A stretch of DNA of 13,198 nt from CBIHLX01 sp966210935 (GCA_966210935.1 CBIHLX010000021.1:1-13198); one strand, 5' to 3'. Positions 1 through 6,591 are shown, counted from the stretch's first letter. The notes: a model not told the origin generated them from the sequence alone. Made by a program: numbers and translations.

Positions 1-875
1 GTGCCTGTCCAATCCCAATCGGTTGAGTTACCGTCGGCATAGCCATAGCTCGTCGCGCCACTTGTAACCATCATGCCGTCAACGTCGTAATTAATGACCG
101 CAGTTGAGTTGGAGCGAAGAATGTAAAGGGCGATTGTGCCGGAAGTTGTGACGTTGTGAGTGTAGCTGAGAGTAGCCGTCTGGCCGGCGGCGAGTGTCGC
201 GCTGGCGACAGTGCCAACAAACTGCGCGCCTTGTAATGAGAGACGGAAGGTATCGGCTGTTTGAGCGCGAACTCGGACGGAGTAGGTGACTGTTTGGCCG
301 GCAACCCCAGCTGGCACGCCGAGGTTAATGCCTGAATCGGCAATACTATTGGCTGGCGACGAGGCGCGTATGCCATTTGTTCCAACAAGAGCCGCGGCTG
401 TTGAGCGTGTAATAGTTGTGCCGTTAGCGGCAACGTAGCCGGTCGTGTTAGTTTCAACCGACGGGTTGGTGTGGAGATTGGTGATCGCCGCGACACCGCC
501 CTGGCCATGTCCTGGGCAGCCGCCTGCTGTAGGTGCAGGGCTGGCGGAGCTTGATTTGTATGATGTCGTGCCATTTGTTGCCGTGACGCAGTAGGTGGCA
601 GGGTTGGCACTGTTGTTGACAGAGTACTGGTAGGTGACGCTGCCGTTGCTCGTGATATCAACGGCTGAGAGGCTGGCAGGGTAGCCATTACCATCCACGG
701 CAAAGGCCGCAAGCTTTTTGTTTGCTTGGCTAAGAGCTGATGAGACACTACTGACTCGTGCCCGTTCCTGAATACCGTTGAACGCAACAATAGTAATTGC
801 CGCAAGAATTGCGATTACAACGATCACAATCAAAAGCTCAACGATAGTGAACCCGGCCCGAGGTCGCTTTATCAT
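1..875 (-). CDS. Type IV prepilin with C-terminal adhesin-like module (paralogue 2, cut by window edge)
   Basis: This is the downstream member of a tandem pair of type IV pilin genes; at least 291 codons are present and the C-terminus runs off the window. Residues 1-8 are a short basic leader ending in Gly8, followed by FTIVE, so prepilin peptidase should cut after Gly8 and leave Phe1 and Glu5 of the mature pilin. A hydrophobic helix (about residues 9-32) follows. A cysteine pair brackets a Ser/Thr-rich stretch, as in the upstream paralogue, and then a Thr/Ser-rich beta-type domain begins at a TNPSVE motif. The end visible in the window (YADG...DWDWTGT) matches the paralogue's C-terminal motif. 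The start is supported by a GAGGG ribosome site 8 nt upstream (884-888) and by a 4-bp ATGA overlap with the upstream gene, which implies translational coupling. The pilin call is firm; the adhesive role is inferred. Confidence 0.88.
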   Translation of the reverse strand, partial: MIKRPRAGFTIVELLIVIVVIAILAAITIVAFNGIQERARVSSVSSALSQANKKLAAFAVDGNGYPASLSAVDITSNGSVTYQYSVNNSANPATYCVTATNGTTSYKSSSASPAPTAGGCPGHGQGGVAAITNLHTNPSVETNTTGYVAANGTTITRSTAAALVGTNGIRASSPANSIADSGINLGVPAGVAGQTVTYSVRVRAQTADTFRLSLQGAQFVGTVASATLAAGQTATLSYTHNVTTSGTIALYILRSNSTAVINYDVDGMMVTSGATSYGYADGNSTDWDWTG

Positions 876-1843
876 ACAGCTGGCCCTCGAGACGTTGAAT
901 TGTTTGGCGTACCGTCCCAAATCCAATTGGGGGTATCACCGTCGGCGTAGTTGCTGTTCGCGGCTTCGGTAACCATGGCACCATCGAAGTCGAAAGTGTC
1001 ATTAACGGCCCATGGAATTGAAAGTGCATTGCTAAAGATAGCGACAGCACTTGCTGCTCCAGCCGGGGCAGTGAATGTTCCTGAAATGCGGCGCCAGGTG
1101 TTTGCTGTGAGGGTATTGTAGTTTGCCCATGCTGCCGTGCCGAGTGACGCGCCAGTTGAGTCGTACCACTGGACACCAACACGGGCCGAGGTGACATCGG
1201 ATCGATTTGTACGCATGGCGCCAGAGATAGTGTAGCTGCTGCCTGGAGTAACGGCGATTTGATTACTTGAGGTATTAAAGCCATTATCGGCAGCAGCGGC
1301 TGCAACTGTCCAGGTCTTGCGGAGATATGAGGAGCCGTAGAGTCCACCGCTTGTTAGCCGTGAGTTGGTGCCTGCCCCACCGGTATTGCCATACCAGCGG
1401 AACGACCAGCCTGTGGTGTTTGACTCAACACTAGGGTTGGTGGCTATATTGATGATCGCAGACGCACCCCCAACGCCGTGCCCAGCGCAGCCGCCGCTCG
1501 TTGGTGTCGCATTTGTGGAGCTAGACTTATAAGATGTGCTGCCGGTCGTTGCGGTGACACAGTAGGTGGCAGGGTTGGTGCTGTTATTAACGGAGTACTG
1601 GTAGCTAACATCACTATTGGTAATGCCGATACTGGCAAGATCGGTCGGAAACTGGCCGGGGTTATCAACCTGATAAACGGCGATTTTCTTATTCGCTTGA
1701 GTCAGTGCTGAAGAGACGGCGCTGACGCGGGCTCGCTCCTGAATGCCATTAAAGGCAACTATTGTAATCGCAGCAAGAATAGCGATGACGACAATGACAA
1801 TCAAAAGTTCAACGATTGTGAAACCGCTTTTGGTTTTTTGCAT
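872..1843 (-). CDS. Type IV prepilin with C-terminal carbohydrate-binding-like beta-sandwich (paralogue 1)
   Basis: A 323-residue secreted pilin-like protein. The leader MQKTKSG ends at Gly7, with FTIVE following (mature Glu5 = Glu12), then a hydrophobic alpha-1 helix to about residue 31 and an amphipathic stretch to about 55. Cys95 and Cys119 could form a disulfide loop around a Ser/Thr-rich linker. Residues about 136-295 look like a family 4/9 carbohydrate-binding module or related jelly roll: TNPSVE...TTGW at the start and NTWRRISGTFTAPAGA...FDFDGAMV near the end. The last 25 residues carry a YADGDTP...WDGTPNNSTS motif. It is far longer than a minimal pilin (about 130-160 residues), so this is a decorated or minor pilin. 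A TTGTCT-17-TATATT promoter places the transcript start on the ATG itself. It is probably the first gene of the pilin operon. In Saccharibacteria type IV pili are reported to act in motility and host-cell contact; a contact role here is inferred. Confidence 0.9.
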   Translation of the reverse strand: MQKTKSGFTIVELLIVIVVIAILAAITIVAFNGIQERARVSAVSSALTQANKKIAVYQVDNPGQFPTDLASIGITNSDVSYQYSVNNSTNPATYCVTATTGSTSYKSSSTNATPTSGGCAGHGVGGASAIINIATNPSVESNTTGWSFRWYGNTGGAGTNSRLTSGGLYGSSYLRKTWTVAAAAADNGFNTSSNQIAVTPGSSYTISGAMRTNRSDVTSARVGVQWYDSTGASLGTAAWANYNTLTANTWRRISGTFTAPAGAASAVAIFSNALSIPWAVNDTFDFDGAMVTEAANSNYADGDTPNWIWDGTPNNSTSRGPAV

Positions 1844-1849
1844 ACTCTA

Positions 1850-1878
1850 AATATAGAGGTAACAGGCCGATAAGACAA
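1850..1878 (-). promoter_or_regulatory. Promoter of the pilin operon
   Basis: On the minus strand TTGTCT (1878-1873) and TATATT (1855-1850) are 17 nt apart. The -10 box ends 6 nt before the ATG at 1843, so transcription should start at or next to the start codon, giving a leaderless mRNA. This is a prediction from spacing only. Confidence 0.55.
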
Positions 1879-1882
1879 GATG

Positions 1883-1899
1883 TGGAAAACCATTTTCCA
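1883..1899. repeat. Perfect inverted repeat upstream of the pilin operon
   Basis: TGGAAAA and TTTTCCA are separated by CCA, a perfect 7-bp dyad just upstream of the pilin -35 box. A further TTTTCCA lies at 1918-1924. TTTTCCACA (minus strand, 1889-1881) fits the degenerate DnaA-box consensus TTWTNCACA. It may be a protein-binding site; its role is unknown. Confidence 0.4.
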
Positions 1900-2005
1900 A
1901 GAGGTAAAATGCTTGTATTTTCCATATTTTATGTAGTGCACACCCTATATGTGGTGTAATGCAAATATCACAACATCCTACATATAGCGTTTATTAATAA
2001 TCTAC

Positions 2006-2014
2006 TGCTACAAT
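2006..2014 (+). promoter_or_regulatory. pyrG promoter (extended -10)
   Basis: TGC followed by TACAAT forms an extended -10 element; no good -35 is seen 17 nt upstream. The expected start is near 2021, giving a leader of about 20 nt that carries the GGAGGT ribosome site at 2025-2030. Confidence 0.5.
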
Positions 2015-2040
2015 GAAGATCCATGGAGGTAGCAACTAAC

Positions 2041-3627
2041 ATGGGACAAACACAGAAATACATATTTGTTACGGGGGGTGTACTCTCGGGGGTAGGAAAA
2101 GGCATCACCGCGGCCAGTATCGGTGCTGTATTACAGGCCAAAGGTGCTGTCGTTTCAATTCAAAAGTGTGACCCGTATCTCAATGTAGATGCGGGTCTTT
2201 TGAATCCTGCGGAGCATGGCGAGTGTTTCGTGACACGAGACGGCGCTGAGACAGATCTCGATCTTGGGCACTATGAGCGCTTTCTCGACATCGAGCTGAC
2301 ACAAAAGAACGCTACGCTAGCGGGCCGACTACTCTCAGATCTTATTATGAATGAGCGTGCCGGCAAGTTTGGCGGCAAGACGGTACAGCTCGTGCCGCAC
2401 CTGACGCAGGCGATTCAAGATGCGATTCTAACCTCGGCGAATGGTAGCGATATCCATATTGTAGAAATCGGTGGCACTGTCGGTGATTACGAAGGGCTAA
2501 GTTTCGTTGAGGCGATTCGAGAATTTGCCCAAAAGGTCGGGCGTGATCGCTGTCTCTTTGTCCATGTTGTGTATGTGCCGTTTATTGGCACCAGTAAAGA
2601 ATTTAAGACCAAGCCAGCGCAAAATGCACTCAATGACCTGCGTGGATTTGGTATCGTGCCCGACAGTGTGGTGGTGCGTACTGACGACCCTGCGCCAGAA
2701 AACGTCGCACGCAAGATTAGTCTCTTTGGTGGCGTACCGGAAGAGCACGTGCTTCTCATGCCGAATGCTGATACGGTCTATCGTATTCCGGAAATTCTAG
2801 CTAACAGTGGTATGCACCAGCTGCTGACTAAGTTCTCAGGTTTAACTGCAAAACCAAAACTCACCGGCTGGCACCAGTTGGTAACGCAGCAATCAGCGCA
2901 GCCAGGGACGCGAGTAAAGGTTGGTCTTGTGGCTAAGTATATGGACAACGAAGACACCTATATCTCTGTCCTTGAAGCCCTTAAGGCGGCAGCTTGGGGT
3001 GAAAAAGTAGGTGTGGATATCCAGTGGATAAACGCCGAAACGGCAACGAAGAAGGACTTTGCAGAGGTAGATGCGCTGCTTGTGCCCGGTGGATTCGGCC
3101 TGCGCGGTGTTGAAGGGAAGATCGCGGCTGCCCGCTACGCCCTTGAGAATAACGTACCGTATCTCGGAATTTGCCTTGGGCTACAGGTGGCGGTCATTGC
3201 GGCTGCACGCCGAGCCGGGCTCAAGACTGCTAATAGTAGCGAGTTTGACCCAGAGACACCCCATAATGTTGTCTATATCATGGAAGGGCAGGCAGGATTG
3301 GAGTCGACTGGCGGCACACTGCGACTTGGCGATTACCCAGCTATCCTTACGAAGCAGTCGCTGGCGTACAAACTCTACAAAGAGCCGGAGATTATTGAGC
3401 GCCATCGTCACCGCTATGAGGTAAATCAAGCATTTTTGCCGGAGATCGAGAAGGGTGGCCTTGTTATTAGCGGCACTTCGCCAAACGGCAAGCTTGTCGA
3501 ATTTGTCGAAGCAGCTGATCACCCATATTTTATTGCAACCCAGGCACACCCGGAATTCCGCTCACGTCCAATGCGTGCCCACCCGCTTTTCAAGGGTCTG
3601 ATCCGCGCGGCAATTGACAAAGCGTAA
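2041..3627 (+). CDS. pyrG: CTP synthase
   Basis: Makes CTP from UTP, ATP and glutamine, the last step of pyrimidine nucleotide synthesis in the cytoplasm. The 528-residue product has the usual two domains. The N-terminal synthetase domain (1-270) begins with YIFVTGGVLSGVGKG, the P-loop-like ATP site, and has DPYLNVD, DGAETDLDLGHYERF, EIGGTVGDYE and FKTKPAQ. The class I glutaminase domain (about 293-525) has Cys378 in GICLGLQ and His503/Glu505 in QAHPEF, plus the RHRHRYEVN signature at 454-462. Length is close to the family norm of about 530-550. An in-frame ATG at 2023 is also open, but GGAGGT at 2025-2030 sits 10 nt before the ATG at 2041, and the 2041 start matches family N-termini, so I chose 2041. 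Small deviations from the usual pattern (Asn where KTKPTQH has His; GDYEG for GDIES) do not touch the catalytic triad. Confidence 0.97.
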   Translation: MGQTQKYIFVTGGVLSGVGKGITAASIGAVLQAKGAVVSIQKCDPYLNVDAGLLNPAEHGECFVTRDGAETDLDLGHYERFLDIELTQKNATLAGRLLSDLIMNERAGKFGGKTVQLVPHLTQAIQDAILTSANGSDIHIVEIGGTVGDYEGLSFVEAIREFAQKVGRDRCLFVHVVYVPFIGTSKEFKTKPAQNALNDLRGFGIVPDSVVVRTDDPAPENVARKISLFGGVPEEHVLLMPNADTVYRIPEILANSGMHQLLTKFSGLTAKPKLTGWHQLVTQQSAQPGTRVKVGLVAKYMDNEDTYISVLEALKAAAWGEKVGVDIQWINAETATKKDFAEVDALLVPGGFGLRGVEGKIAAARYALENNVPYLGICLGLQVAVIAAARRAGLKTANSSEFDPETPHNVVYIMEGQAGLESTGGTLRLGDYPAILTKQSLAYKLYKEPEIIERHRHRYEVNQAFLPEIEKGGLVISGTSPNGKLVEFVEAADHPYFIATQAHPEFRSRPMRAHPLFKGLIRAAIDKA

Positions 3628-3642
3628 GAAGTATGCTAGTAT
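3614..3642 (+). promoter_or_regulatory. Near-consensus sigma-70 promoter inside the 3' end of pyrG
   Basis: TTGACA (3614-3619), a 17-nt spacer, and TAGTAT (3637-3642) preceded by an extended TGC. The -35 lies within the last codons of pyrG. The predicted start near 3649 gives a leader of about 19 nt ahead of the 50-codon gene at 3668. Confidence 0.7.
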
Positions 3643-3667
3643 AGCCATGTAAACGAAAGAAACAAAC

Positions 3668-3820
3668 ATGGCTGAAGAAAAGCACTTAGATTCACTCGAA
3701 CCAATGATTAGTACCGATGATGTGTCGGTTCTGCGTACTCTTTTGCATAACATTAAGGGTATTAGTGCCGTCTCAACGACGACTGACTATATTGCCTTAG
3801 AAGATTTGCCAGAAGAATAA
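3668..3820 (+). CDS. Small protein of unknown function (50 residues)
   Basis: An ATG-to-TAA frame encoding 50 residues, starting MAEEKHLDSLEPM and ending YIALEDLPEE. The protein is acidic, has no cysteine and no membrane segment; residues about 17-31 (DDVSVLRTLLHNIKG) could form an amphipathic helix, and residues 32-45 could form a beta hairpin. I do not recognise the family. Its reality is supported by context and not by homology: it has its own near-consensus promoter starting inside pyrG and a strong intrinsic terminator 16 nt after its stop, so it is a self-contained transcription unit of about 215 nt. There is no clear Shine-Dalgarno (only GAAAGAAAC upstream). It could be a small regulator or partner protein; an alternative is that the transcript is a small RNA and the frame is incidental. 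Confidence 0.65.
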   Translation: MAEEKHLDSLEPMISTDDVSVLRTLLHNIKGISAVSTTTDYIALEDLPEE

Positions 3821-3835
3821 ATTGGCCCGATCAAC

Positions 3836-3862
3836 AAACGCCCGCTACTTGGCGGGCGTTTT
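3836..3862 (+). terminator. Intrinsic terminator after the 50-codon gene
   Basis: A 10-bp GC-rich stem (AAACGCCCGC with GCGGGCGTTT, loop of 6 nt) runs into a T-run. It separates the small gene from the argS promoter. Confidence 0.85.
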
Positions 3863-3891
3863 GCTGCGCCTCTGTTGTCACAACTGTAAAC

Positions 3892-3900
3892 TGGTATAAT
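3892..3900 (+). promoter_or_regulatory. argS promoter (extended -10)
   Basis: TGG plus a perfect TATAAT (3895-3900). A TTGTCA lies at 3875-3880 but only 14 nt upstream. The -10 ends 7 nt before the ATG at 3908, which points to a leaderless argS mRNA and argues against the upstream in-frame ATG at 3899, which lies inside the -10 box. Confidence 0.65.
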
Positions 3901-3907
3901 GAACCTA

Positions 3908-5533
3908 ATGGAACAAAAAATTACTCAACTTATCCGCGACTTGTACGAGATTGAAATCGACGTACAGCTGTCGCGTCCCGACCCGCAGTTTGGCGACTAT
4001 GCGACCAATATCGCAATGCAACTAGTAAAGCAGCTTGGTAAGAACCCACGTGAAATTGCTGAAGAGATTGCCGCGAAGCTCCGTGAAAACGAAGACTTCA
4101 CTGAAGTTTCTGTTGCAGGACCGGGTTTTATAAATATCCGTCTTGGCGATGCGGCGCTGCTTAACTTGGTGCAGGTGAAGCCCCGACCACAGCGAGCAGG
4201 TGCACCGATTGTTATTGAAACGAACAACCCGAATCCATTTAAGGCGATGCACATCGGACATGCCTTTAACGCCGTACTTGGCGATACGATTGCTAACTTG
4301 ATTGCCCTCGACGGGGGTAAGATGTACCGCGTGAGTTACCACGGTGATGTTGGCCTACATGTCGGCAAGAGTATGTACAGCCTACTACGATTTGCAGATG
4401 GCGATCTGTCAAAGATTCAGAATATTCCTGAACACGAGCGCAACAGCTTTATGAGTAAAATGTATGCTGAGGGTTCTAAGGCATATAAAGAGGACCCTGT
4501 GGCGAAGGTTGAGATTGATGATCTTGCCGCCCAGTCGTTCGAGCCAAAGACGGCGCTATATACGGATATCTATGAGCTTTGTAAGAAATGGAGCTTTGAA
4601 CAGATCGATGCGACGGTCGCACGACTTGGCAACCAGCCGACTGTTGCCCGATTCCTTGAAAGCGATGCCGACGCGCATGGTGTTCAAATTGTTAAAGCTA
4701 ATACACCAGGCGTGTTTACCGAATCTGACGGTGCGTATGTCTTTGAGGGTAGTAAATACGGAAGCTTTGACAATGTTTTCGTGGGACGAACCGGACGCGG
4801 CTTGTATGCGGCACGTGACCTTGGCTTAATGCAATTGAAGAACGAGCAGTTCCACCCGGCAAAAAGCTACATCATTACCGCTGAAGAGCAGAAAGCCTAC
4901 TTTAAGGGTGTGATTGCTGCCGCTGAACTTGCAATGCCGGAGATGAAGGACACGACCGTCAACATTTCGACTGGTACAGTGAAGCTGACGACGGGCAAGA
5001 TGAGCAGCCGTGACGGCGATGTGATTGAGATTGCGTGGTTATTTGATGAATTCGGACGTGCTATCGAAGGGCGTGGCGGTGAGCCGACCGACCAGATTAT
5101 TGCCGGGGCGCTACGCTACCAATTCTTAAAGGTAAAAATCGGCAGTGACGTTGTCTTTGATGTTAACGAGGCGGTGAGCCTAACGGGTAATACGGGCAGC
5201 TATTTGCAGTATGCGCATGCGCGCGCTCGTCGTATCTTAGAGAAGACCGGCGCCTTTACGATGCCGCGTGAAGTGCGCGAAGAGGATCGCGCGCTCGTTC
5301 GTAAGCTTGGTGAGTATGCCGAGGTGGTAGAGCTAGCAATCCGTGGTCTTGAGCCGCATCACATTTGTAACTATTTGTTTGAACTTGCCCAAGAGTTTAA
5401 CCGCTACTACGAGAAGAATCAGGTGGCGGGAAGCGAGTACGAAGAGCACCGTGCAGGTATTGTGGCACTCTATGCGGATACGCTAGCTGCTGGTCTGGCC
5501 ATCCTTGGGATTGACGCACCGGATAAGATGTAA
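3908..5533 (+). CDS. argS: Arginyl-tRNA synthetase
   Basis: Class I aminoacyl-tRNA synthetase that charges tRNA-Arg with arginine in the cytoplasm. The 541-residue protein has the order expected of the family: N-terminal Add-1 type domain (about 1-90, including PDPQFGDYATNIA and GPGFINI), the Rossmann catalytic core with the HIGH motif at 115-118 (preceded by ETNNPNPFKAM), the GDVG-LH segment, a KMSKS-like KMSSR at 364-368, and the helical DALR anticodon-binding domain (about 425-541). Length is slightly below the usual 550-580. The ATG at 3908 was preferred to that at 3899 because the latter overlaps the TATAAT box. No Shine-Dalgarno is present, in keeping with a leaderless transcript. It is a stand-alone gene between two terminators. 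Confidence 0.97.
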   Translation: MEQKITQLIRDLYEIEIDVQLSRPDPQFGDYATNIAMQLVKQLGKNPREIAEEIAAKLRENEDFTEVSVAGPGFINIRLGDAALLNLVQVKPRPQRAGAPIVIETNNPNPFKAMHIGHAFNAVLGDTIANLIALDGGKMYRVSYHGDVGLHVGKSMYSLLRFADGDLSKIQNIPEHERNSFMSKMYAEGSKAYKEDPVAKVEIDDLAAQSFEPKTALYTDIYELCKKWSFEQIDATVARLGNQPTVARFLESDADAHGVQIVKANTPGVFTESDGAYVFEGSKYGSFDNVFVGRTGRGLYAARDLGLMQLKNEQFHPAKSYIITAEEQKAYFKGVIAAAELAMPEMKDTTVNISTGTVKLTTGKMSSRDGDVIEIAWLFDEFGRAIEGRGGEPTDQIIAGALRYQFLKVKIGSDVVFDVNEAVSLTGNTGSYLQYAHARARRILEKTGAFTMPREVREEDRALVRKLGEYAEVVELAIRGLEPHHICNYLFELAQEFNRYYEKNQVAGSEYEEHRAGIVALYADTLAAGLAILGIDAPDKM

Positions 5534-5539
5534 TATAGT
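5511..5539 (+). promoter_or_regulatory. Promoter inside the 3' end of argS
   Basis: TTGACG (5511-5516), 17-nt spacer, TATAGT (5534-5539). The start would be near 5546, upstream of the hairpin at 5559-5582. It is a good spacing match and may drive the gene at 5628 through that hairpin. Confidence 0.5.
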
Positions 5540-5558
5540 ATGTTTTTAGTAAGCGAGG

Positions 5559-5582
5559 CTCGCCGCGATAGTGGCGAGTTTT
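5559..5582 (+). terminator. Terminator after argS, possibly an attenuator for the next gene
   Basis: CTCGCC pairs with GGCGAG across an 8-nt loop and runs into TTTT. It ends the argS transcript; because a promoter lies before it, it may also attenuate the 5628 gene. Confidence 0.65.
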
Positions 5583-5627
5583 GCTTGTCCAGGGAAGGTC
5601 CCTGTGTGAACAAGGAGAGGTCGGATC

Positions 5628-5996
5628 ATGGCACGCGAAAGAGATTTGGACAAAATCTGCGTACTGGTGCTCAAGGCGCTTAAGCGGCTCGAATCCCGAG
5701 GGGAGAGCGTGGTTGTGGCCCGTGGCGGACGCTACGGGTTAGACTTACGCTCCCAATTAGAGATCAAAGGAGTGCATCAAAGTGACGTCTGCCGAGCGGT
5801 CAACCTGCTGGTTGCCGAAGACGCGGTGTTTCGTGATGACACAGCAAACGTGGAAGCCTACGGCTCTCTGTCTGACCCGATAAAGGAGAAGGCTTCGGCT
5901 TTTTACCTTACCGGGAAGGGCCGAGAGCGCCTCTCTGAACTCCGGGCTCGGGAACTTGCCGGAGCGGCATTGGCTGAGTTCGTGAAGGCTTCGTGA
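5628..5996 (+). CDS. Small protein of unknown function, winged-helix-like C-terminal half
   Basis: A 122-residue basic protein that I cannot assign to a family. Residues about 6-30 form a charged N-terminal helix. Residues about 50-100 resemble a winged helix: a helical segment (VHQSDVCRAVNLLVAEDAVF) followed by FYLTGKGRERLSELR, a pattern common at the wing and last helix of small bacterial DNA-binding proteins. A DNA-binding role is therefore a guess. The start has a strong ribosome site, AAGGAGAGG (5612-5620), and the leader has a 6-bp hairpin (CAGGGA/TCCCTG, 5590-5604). The gene is visibly richer in GC than its neighbours (37 of 60 bases in 5701-5760). It stands alone, with a hairpin after it at 6001-6033. 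It differs from most nearby genes in having a real leader and Shine-Dalgarno. Confidence 0.8.
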   Translation: MARERDLDKICVLVLKALKRLESRGESVVVARGGRYGLDLRSQLEIKGVHQSDVCRAVNLLVAEDAVFRDDTANVEAYGSLSDPIKEKASAFYLTGKGRERLSELRARELAGAALAEFVKAS

Positions 5997-6000
5997 GCCG

Positions 6001-6033
6001 GGTGGCGCTGCGTCTTCATGACGTTGCGCCGCC
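6001..6033 (+). terminator. Long hairpin after the 5628 gene
   Basis: Arms 6001-6014 and 6020-6033 form a 14-bp stem with one mismatch and two G-U pairs around a 5-nt loop. It lies just after the stop codon. There is no T-run after it, so it may protect the mRNA end and not terminate transcription. Confidence 0.5.
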
Positions 6034-6069
6034 GCACTCTCCTTGTTCCTATTATTTTAGACACTCATG

Positions 6070-6104
6070 TATAATCTCTCTTGTACTAAGGGAGATTATT
6101 TTTT
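6070..6104 (+). promoter_or_regulatory. mscL promoter and leader hairpin
   Basis: TATAAT (6070-6075) and the ribosome site AAGGGAG (6088-6094, 10 nt before the ATG) lie in the two arms of a 12-bp inverted repeat (6071-6082 with 6088-6099, loop GTACT, one G-U pair). A T-run (6099-6104) follows directly, up to the ATG. As RNA made from further upstream it would look like a terminator that hides the ribosome site; as DNA it could be an operator over the -10. Confidence 0.5.
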
Positions 6105-6545
6105 ATGGCACAAGCAAAGAAAACCACCAAGCAACCGGCAGAGAAGAAGAGTCCACACAAGGCGGCTGAGGTGGTCAAGGTGCAAGCAGCTGCATTTAAG
6201 GCCCAGGCCGATAAGCAGGCAGGTGGATTTATGAATTTTGTGCGCCAGCAGGGTGTGATTGGCTTAGCTGTTGGTCTAGCGATCGGTGCTGCGGCCGGTG
6301 CTGCAGTGAAGACAATTGTTGATCAGCTGATCGTGCCGCTTGTTGGTGTGCTCACGCAGGGCATTAAGCTCGATGACCTCAAGTGGGTACTGATGGATGC
6401 TGATGTTGCTGCAGGCCGTGAAGAGGTGGCAATTGGCTGGGGGCTGATCCTCTCCTCACTCATTACACTACTAGCGACAGCTCTGGTGGTCTACTTATTT
6501 GTTCACTTTGCTAGGCTCGACCGTTTGGATAAAAAGAAAGACTAG
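6105..6545 (+). CDS. mscL: Large-conductance mechanosensitive channel
   Basis: A stretch-gated channel of the inner membrane that releases solutes on hypo-osmotic shock, working as a homopentamer. Of 146 residues, the MscL core starts at about 42 (FMNFVRQQGVIGLAVGLAIG), which corresponds to the amphipathic N-terminal helix and TM1 (about 51-80, glycine/alanine-rich pore lining). TM2 is about 109-134 (WGLILSSLITLLATALVVYL), followed by a basic tail (RLDRLDKKKD). The periplasmic loop between them (about 85-108) is short. Unusual is the extra 41-residue N-terminal extension, rich in Lys, Ala and Gln (MAQAKKTTKQPAEKKSPHKA...), which most MscL proteins lack. The ATG at 6105 has a Shine-Dalgarno 10 nt upstream, so the extension is probably translated. 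Core length and hydropathy fit the family. Confidence 0.9.
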   Translation: MAQAKKTTKQPAEKKSPHKAAEVVKVQAAAFKAQADKQAGGFMNFVRQQGVIGLAVGLAIGAAAGAAVKTIVDQLIVPLVGVLTQGIKLDDLKWVLMDADVAAGREEVAIGWGLILSSLITLLATALVVYLFVHFARLDRLDKKKD

Positions 6546-6560
6546 ATGTTGAGTGTTCAA

Positions 6561-6589
6561 AAAATACGCGCCATACGGGCGCGTATTTT
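6561..6589. terminator. Bidirectional terminator between mscL and the convergent membrane-protein gene
   Basis: AAAATACGCGCC and GGCGCGTATTTT form a perfect 12-bp stem with a 5-nt loop, with A- and T-runs at the two ends, so it can serve both converging genes. Confidence 0.9.
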
Positions 6590-6591
6590 GT

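Noticed and set aside
71..805. A 244-codon minus-strand frame inside the second pilin
   Set aside because: It is a frame shadow: low-complexity Pro/Ser/Thr/Leu translation, no ribosome site, and it overlaps the clearly homologous pilin frame on the same strand.
838..1347. A 169-codon minus-strand frame inside the first pilin
   Set aside because: Shadow of the pilin reading frame with random-looking composition and no start signals.
3647..3652. ATGTAA start-stop pair in the leader of the 50-codon gene
   Set aside because: It lies around the predicted transcription start, so it may not be fully in the mRNA; chance occurrence is likely.
3875..3880. TTGTCA as the argS -35 box
   Set aside because: The spacing to TATAAT is only 14 nt, too short for a normal promoter; the extended -10 is the better explanation.
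5534..5627. tRNA or riboswitch in the argS-downstream spacer
   Set aside because: The hairpins are simple terminator or leader stems; no cloverleaf or known riboswitch core can be made out.
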